A stretch of DNA of 64,000 bases from Acetobacterium woodii DSM 1030 (GTDB taxonomy: Bacteria > Bacillota > Clostridia > Eubacteriales > Eubacteriaceae): NCBI RefSeq assembly GCF_000247605.1, contig NC_016894.1, positions 3,957,732-4,021,731 on the forward strand. Direction: 5' to 3'. The notes beneath the pieces are model-generated. The model saw only the letters and a program-made list of their open reading frames with translations. It did no database searches and was not told the DNA's origin. The translations under genes and the position numbers were made by a program. Shown piece after piece: positions 60,120 to 64,000 of the stretch (the stretch's first letter is position 1; each line of letters starts with the position of its first letter).

Positions 60120-61106
60120 TTATCCTTTCTGAATTTTCATTATCTTAATGAAACATTTTTCCCATTGTAATCTTAAATTAACATTATATTGTATTGTCGC
60201 CATCAATTCAAACAAAGTTTTGATAATGGCCTGATTTTTTTCATTTTCCAGCAATTGATGGTAGGCCTTATGCGCCTGATTGGGCACTTCCTGATGGGGT
60301 AACGGATAACCGGCTAACAGCAGATCGATCTCATAAAACCAATGAATAAAAAATTCCAGAATCTCCTGACTGGTGCCCTTATCGTTCGCTAAGGTTTCGG
60401 CCAACGTAAACACTTTAATCTGATCCCCTTTTAACAAACTATAAAGCTCTCTAAGATAGTGGGTTCGTTCTTTTTGGATTTCGCTGTTATTTAAAAAATA
60501 TAACGCCATTCCCGGCGAACCACCAGCCGCCATTATCGCTTCAGCTTTAGCTTTTTGATCAAATTCTGGGTTGTCGGCTATTACTTTCTCGATATCCTTA
60601 AGACTCAGCGGTTGAAAATGGTAACTTTGACAACGCGATTGAATGGTTGGCAAAATCGCCTGCGGATGACTTGTCATCAGAATAAAGATATTATAGTTAA
60701 GCGGTTCTTCCAATGACTTAAGCAGGCTGTTTTGAGCTTCGGGGGTCATTTTTTCGGCCCCGTCAATAATATTAATCCGCCAATTGCCGGAGTAAGGTTT
60801 GATCGACAGCTCACTGATCATTTCGCGGACCTGACTTATTTTAATACTGGCTTCGCCAGCTTTGGGCCCAATGATTTTTACATCAGGGTAATTATCATGA
60901 TCAATCTGGGCACAAACTGCGCATTGACCATTGCCATGATGCGCCGATTCCGGACACAAAAGTGCTTTAGCAAATTCCCGGGCCGTTTTCTTTTTTCCAA
61001 TCCCATCGATTCCAGAAAAGAGGTAAGCATGGCTTACCTCTTTTCTGGCTATTTCTTTTTTTAGATGATTGGTGATACTTTGATGACCGTATATTTTTTC
61101 AAACAT
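60120..61106 (-). CDS. holB: DNA polymerase III delta-prime subunit
   Basis: 328 aa AAA+ clamp-loader subunit: HAYLFSGIDGIGKKKTAREF (degenerate Walker A), a Cys4 zinc module (CPES...CAVC) and the sensor region EKMTPEAQNSLLKSLEEP. It loads the sliding clamp. It is in the tmk-DUF2007-holB-ricT cluster. Confidence 0.9.
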   Translation of the reverse strand: MFEKIYGHQSITNHLKKEIARKEVSHAYLFSGIDGIGKKKTAREFAKALLCPESAHHGNGQCAVCAQIDHDNYPDVKIIGPKAGEASIKISQVREMISELSIKPYSGNWRINIIDGAEKMTPEAQNSLLKSLEEPLNYNIFILMTSHPQAILPTIQSRCQSYHFQPLSLKDIEKVIADNPEFDQKAKAEAIMAAGGSPGMALYFLNNSEIQKERTHYLRELYSLLKGDQIKVFTLAETLANDKGTSQEILEFFIHWFYEIDLLLAGYPLPHQEVPNQAHKAYHQLLENEKNQAIIKTLFELMATIQYNVNLRLQWEKCFIKIMKIQKG

Positions 61107-61129
61107 TTTTTTCCTCTCAAAAAAATCGC

Positions 61130-61441
61130 TTAATTAGGTTTATTTTTTTCCTCTTCGCTGTCATCGTAATCATCCGCATCCAGGCCTAATTCTTCATCCA
61201 ATTCAGCACTGAATTCTTCATAATCGAGCAACCGCACCGCCTCGTCAAAATCACTTTCTTTAACAAAAACTTCAATATGTGCCGGAGTAAAGTTCCCCAT
61301 GAAAATACTTCTGATCGGGCCGCCAAAACCTTTTTCTTTTGTAATAACCGGGATACCGTTGGCACTCAGATAATTTTTAAGCAGAATAAAATCCATATCC
61401 GTATCTGCCATGGTCAAATAGATATACTGATCTTCAATCAT
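61130..61441 (-). CDS. DUF2007-like small protein
   Basis: 103 aa. LLKNYLSANGIPVITKEKGF and VFVKESDFDEAVRLL fit DUF2007, followed by a very acidic tail (DDYDDSEEEK). It overlaps the fusion gene by 8 bases. Confidence 0.65.
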   Translation of the reverse strand: MIEDQYIYLTMADTDMDFILLKNYLSANGIPVITKEKGFGGPIRSIFMGNFTPAHIEVFVKESDFDEAVRLLDYEEFSAELDEELGLDADDYDDSEEEKNKPN

Positions 61442-63566
61442 TTGTTTTACTCTCCTTTATTGATTTCCAAATTTCCTGATGAATACTGTCAACACTTCTT
61501 AACACATTTTCTTCTACACAATTTATTTCCGACCATCCATATTCTTCAACTAAAGCTAACGCACTGTTGTAAGCATCCAGCAAATGTTCGGGACTGCTTT
61601 CGTGAATATCCTTTTGCTGTTTTCCGGTTATTTTGTTTTTACGGTTTTTTATCAGTTTCTGATTGATTTCCGGCGGAATATTTAAGAAAAATACGCGATC
61701 GGGAATTGGCAATTGATAAAGATTAAATTCAAAATCCCACAGCCAGTCCAAAAATCGCTTGCGTTCCGCCTGATCCTTTATTTTTCCCGCCTGATGCACC
61801 ATATTAGAGGTTGTATAGCGATCGACCAGAACGAGTCCGCCCTGATTAAGAAAATCTTCATAATCCTCTTTATAGGAAGCATAACGGTCAGCCGCATAAA
61901 AAGTGGAAGCAATATACGGACTAATCGTACTGGGGTCTTTTCCGAATGCGCCTTCTAGATACAATTTTACCATGGCTGATGATTTTTTGTCATAACGGGG
62001 ATAAGAAATTTTCATAACTTTTTCACCGGCTTTCAGCAGCCGCTCATATAACAATTTTGTTTGAGTTTGTTTGCCACTGCCGTCGACACCTTCAATCACG
62101 ATCAACTGGCCCTGATGTTTTTTTTCCATCTTTGCCGGCTCCTTTTTTAACAACCTGAGTTCGTTTTTTTCATCAATTCCCACGACGGCGACATCGTGGC
62201 TTAACAAATGATCTAAATAAGCGGCAATTTCGGGGCTAACTCGACTGCCGGGAAAAAGCAGTGGGATGCCCGGCGGATAGGGAATGACAAAATCCCCGGC
62301 TATTCGACCAATACTCTGATTCAGGGGCCTGGTCTCTTTGTCACTGGCGTACAACGCTTCCCACAGGGGCCTTTCGGTTTGCAATGCTTTTTCTAAATTA
62401 ATATTTTCCCAAATAGCTGGATTTACCGGGTCCGGCGTTTTCTTAATTTGACCGGTATTTATCTTTTTATTGATATCATCAATGGCCTGCGTTAACCGTT
62501 TAATATCTTCCGGCGTTGTCCCAATGCCGGTCATCGCTAAAAAATGATTCAACCCCGACATTTCGCATTGGATTCCATACGCTTTGGCCAATAAAGTTTC
62601 GATCTCAGTTCCTGACACTCCCCGCGTATGAAATAACCACTTGCTGCGATCATATTCCTGATTTGTTTCATTTTCCTGATAAAGGATAATTGGTGCGTTG
62701 TTGTCTTGCTTCTGACAATAATCGCAATGCGCGTTGTGAATGGCTTCAAAGATTGCCTCGCCTTTTTCGTAGGCTATATCGACCGCCGCTTCAACCGATA
62801 TCATCAGGGGATAACTGGGTGATGAACTCTGGAGCAATGCTAAAAAAGACTTAATTTTCGGAATATCGATCAACGTTCCCTGAAAATGAATCAGTGAGCT
62901 TTGCGTGAACGACCCCAATATTTTATGGGTGCTCTGGATGACCACATCGGCCCCGGCAGCTACGGCATCAAGCGGTAATTTATCATTAAATCGCAAATGT
63001 GCCCCATGAGCTTCATCGACAATTAAAAATTTTCCTTGTTCATGGAGAATGGTCGCGATCGTTTTAACCGCACTGGTCGTTCCATAATAGGTGGGATTAG
63101 GCAGGATCATCCCGATAATTTCAGGATGGTCGATTAATGCCTTTTTAACGCGATCAACCCCCACCGATTTGGCAAAACCCATTTCCGTTTCAATTTCCGG
63201 GGTTATCAAAACCGCTTCGATCCGACCAAGAGCCATGGCTCCAAAAACCGCCCGATGACAATTCGTCGGGACCAGCAGCTTCCCGCCAGGTGAAAAGGTT
63301 CCTAAAATGGCACTATGGATTCCCGTTGTTGTCCCATTAACCAAAATCGCGGCTTCGTCACTTCGATAAATTTGAGCCAGCTTTTGCTGGGCCTGAGCAA
63401 TAATCCCCTGTGCATCATGAAGGTTATCAGCCCCGGGAATTTCTGTCAGATCATCATCATACCAGTTCATGTTTATGCCTCTGCCCTTGTGTCCGGGCAT
63501 ATGGAAACGACACTTCTTTTCTTTATTTATTTTATCCAATTCGCTTTTTATTATACTTTTTTTCAT
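61434..63566 (-). CDS. Orn/Lys/Arg decarboxylase-thymidylate kinase fusion
   Basis: 710 aa. Residues 1-475 are a PLP fold-type I decarboxylase of the arginine/lysine/ornithine family: RFHMPGHKGRG, NGTTTGIHSAI, VDEAHGAHL and STHKILGSF with the PLP-Lys. Residues about 485-705 are Tmk: VIEGVDGSGKQTQTKLLYER (P-loop), DRYTTSNMVHQAGKI (DR box). The frame is continuous with a short linker (KKEPAKMEKKHQGQL). In most Clostridia these are adjacent genes. Tmk makes dTDP for DNA synthesis. Confidence 0.85.
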   Translation of the reverse strand: MKKSIIKSELDKINKEKKCRFHMPGHKGRGINMNWYDDDLTEIPGADNLHDAQGIIAQAQQKLAQIYRSDEAAILVNGTTTGIHSAILGTFSPGGKLLVPTNCHRAVFGAMALGRIEAVLITPEIETEMGFAKSVGVDRVKKALIDHPEIIGMILPNPTYYGTTSAVKTIATILHEQGKFLIVDEAHGAHLRFNDKLPLDAVAAGADVVIQSTHKILGSFTQSSLIHFQGTLIDIPKIKSFLALLQSSSPSYPLMISVEAAVDIAYEKGEAIFEAIHNAHCDYCQKQDNNAPIILYQENETNQEYDRSKWLFHTRGVSGTEIETLLAKAYGIQCEMSGLNHFLAMTGIGTTPEDIKRLTQAIDDINKKINTGQIKKTPDPVNPAIWENINLEKALQTERPLWEALYASDKETRPLNQSIGRIAGDFVIPYPPGIPLLFPGSRVSPEIAAYLDHLLSHDVAVVGIDEKNELRLLKKEPAKMEKKHQGQLIVIEGVDGSGKQTQTKLLYERLLKAGEKVMKISYPRYDKKSSAMVKLYLEGAFGKDPSTISPYIASTFYAADRYASYKEDYEDFLNQGGLVLVDRYTTSNMVHQAGKIKDQAERKRFLDWLWDFEFNLYQLPIPDRVFFLNIPPEINQKLIKNRKNKITGKQQKDIHESSPEHLLDAYNSALALVEEYGWSEINCVEENVLRSVDSIHQEIWKSIKESKTND

Positions 63567-63629
63567 GCTTCTATTCTAACACAACCAATCATCTTTACTA
63601 TTATAAATTTAACTTTTATCCTTTTATCC

Positions 63630-63658
63630 TTTAATCTTAGCTCAAATTATTATATAAT
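63630..63658 (+). promoter_or_regulatory. Promoter of the second thioredoxin
   Basis: TATAAT at 63,653-63,658 with a weak TTTAAT 17 bases upstream. Confidence 0.5.
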
Positions 63659-63691
63659 GTGTGAGCAAATACATTGATGAGGAGAATTTAA

Positions 63692-64000
63692 ATGTCCAAC
63701 GAAAAAATTATTAATATCAATATGGAAAATTTCGAAACCGAGATTTTATCTTATAATGGGGCTGTCATGGTCGATTTTTGGGCCGACTGGTGTGGTCCTT
63801 GTAAATCACTGGCCCCAACGATCGATCAAATAGCGCTGGAGTTGGGAAATGATATGAAAGTCTGTAAAATTAATGTCGACGAAAACCAATCCTTAGCCCA
63901 ACAATTCCGGGTGATGAGTATTCCTACTGTTGTTTTCTTTAAAAACGGCGAAGCCGTCAACCGCTTTGTCGGAGTTCGTGAAAAAAGCGAATATCTTGAT
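63692..64000 (+). CDS. Thioredoxin, partial (runs off the window)
   Basis: 103 codons are visible. WADWCGPCKSLAPTIDQ is the active site and VMSIPTVVFFKNGE the cis-Pro loop. GAGGAG precedes ATG 63,692. It is diverged from trxA at 56.8 kb; only a few C-terminal residues should be missing. Confidence 0.9.
   Translation, partial: MSNEKIININMENFETEILSYNGAVMVDFWADWCGPCKSLAPTIDQIALELGNDMKVCKINVDENQSLAQQFRVMSIPTVVFFKNGEAVNRFVGVREKSEYLD

Overview
The window looks like a chromosomal stretch of a low-GC, anaerobic Clostridia-type Firmicute, most likely an Eubacteriaceae/Acetobacterium-like acetogen. The basis is AT-rich DNA with AGGAGG-type ribosome sites, rubredoxin and 2[4Fe-4S] ferredoxin genes, a decarboxylase-tmk-DUF2007-holB-ricT cluster, and ChW (clostridial hydrophobic W) repeats. 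The genus is an inference from gene content; no 16S gene is present.

Region 1 (1-2.8 kb) is a two-gene operon: a short UvrA/DrrC-like ABC ATPase and a MarR regulator. Region 2 (2.9-14.6 kb) is a mobile-element graveyard. An IS3-family element is split by an ISL3-family element (8-bp target duplication), which is itself split by a 3.0-kb transposon (6-bp duplication) carrying a TniA/TnsB-like transposase, a TniB/ExeA-like ATPase and a small zinc-finger protein. Next come an HD-domain alarmone-hydrolase-like gene, a dead REP-associated transposase with REP-like palindromes, and a locus where a complete tRNA fold with a 23-nt anticodon loop lies 14 nt upstream of a HEPN-motif protein. The gene upstream of that locus is cut by an IS3-family element present in two copies (10,996-12,211 and 16,396-17,611) in opposite orientation. 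The rest of the region holds transposase fragments, a three-repeat protein and an unknown 240-aa protein.

Region 3 (about 14.97-52.22 kb) is a siphovirus prophage with HK97-type packaging genes, apparently integrated in rlmD. A decayed 3' piece of an rlmD-like gene lies at the left edge, and an rlmD gene begins directly beyond the integrase at the right. Both edges carry pairs of GTGGACAA at 11-bp spacing and a 17-bp near-identical core. Leftward-transcribed modules, read from right to left, are: early regulation and excision (47.7-45.9 kb), replication (45.7-43.0), DNA modification with Dcm, radical SAM and D12 methylase plus several tiny Cys-rich proteins (42.8-39.0), late regulator and recombinase (38.9-37.7), packaging and head (37.4-30.8), tail (30.8-20.2), holin and endolysin (20.0-18.5), and a second D12 methylase (17.7). 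The rightward lysogeny module is a cI-like repressor, two moron-like genes, an ImmA-type protease and the integrase, facing a compact divergent operator region.

Region 4 (52.2-64 kb) is ordinary chromosome: rlmD, a YhgE/Pip membrane protein with a TetR regulator, a 208-bp nested inverted repeat, thioredoxin, a flavodoxin-fold oxidoreductase, rubredoxin, ferredoxin, and the ricT/holB/DUF2007 cluster, with a decarboxylase-thymidylate kinase fusion at its head. A second thioredoxin runs off the right edge.

The best candidate for an undescribed system is the tRNA-like RNA plus HEPN protein (and its disrupted upstream gene) at 9.2-12.4 kb. The TniA-TniB-zinc finger transposon is second.
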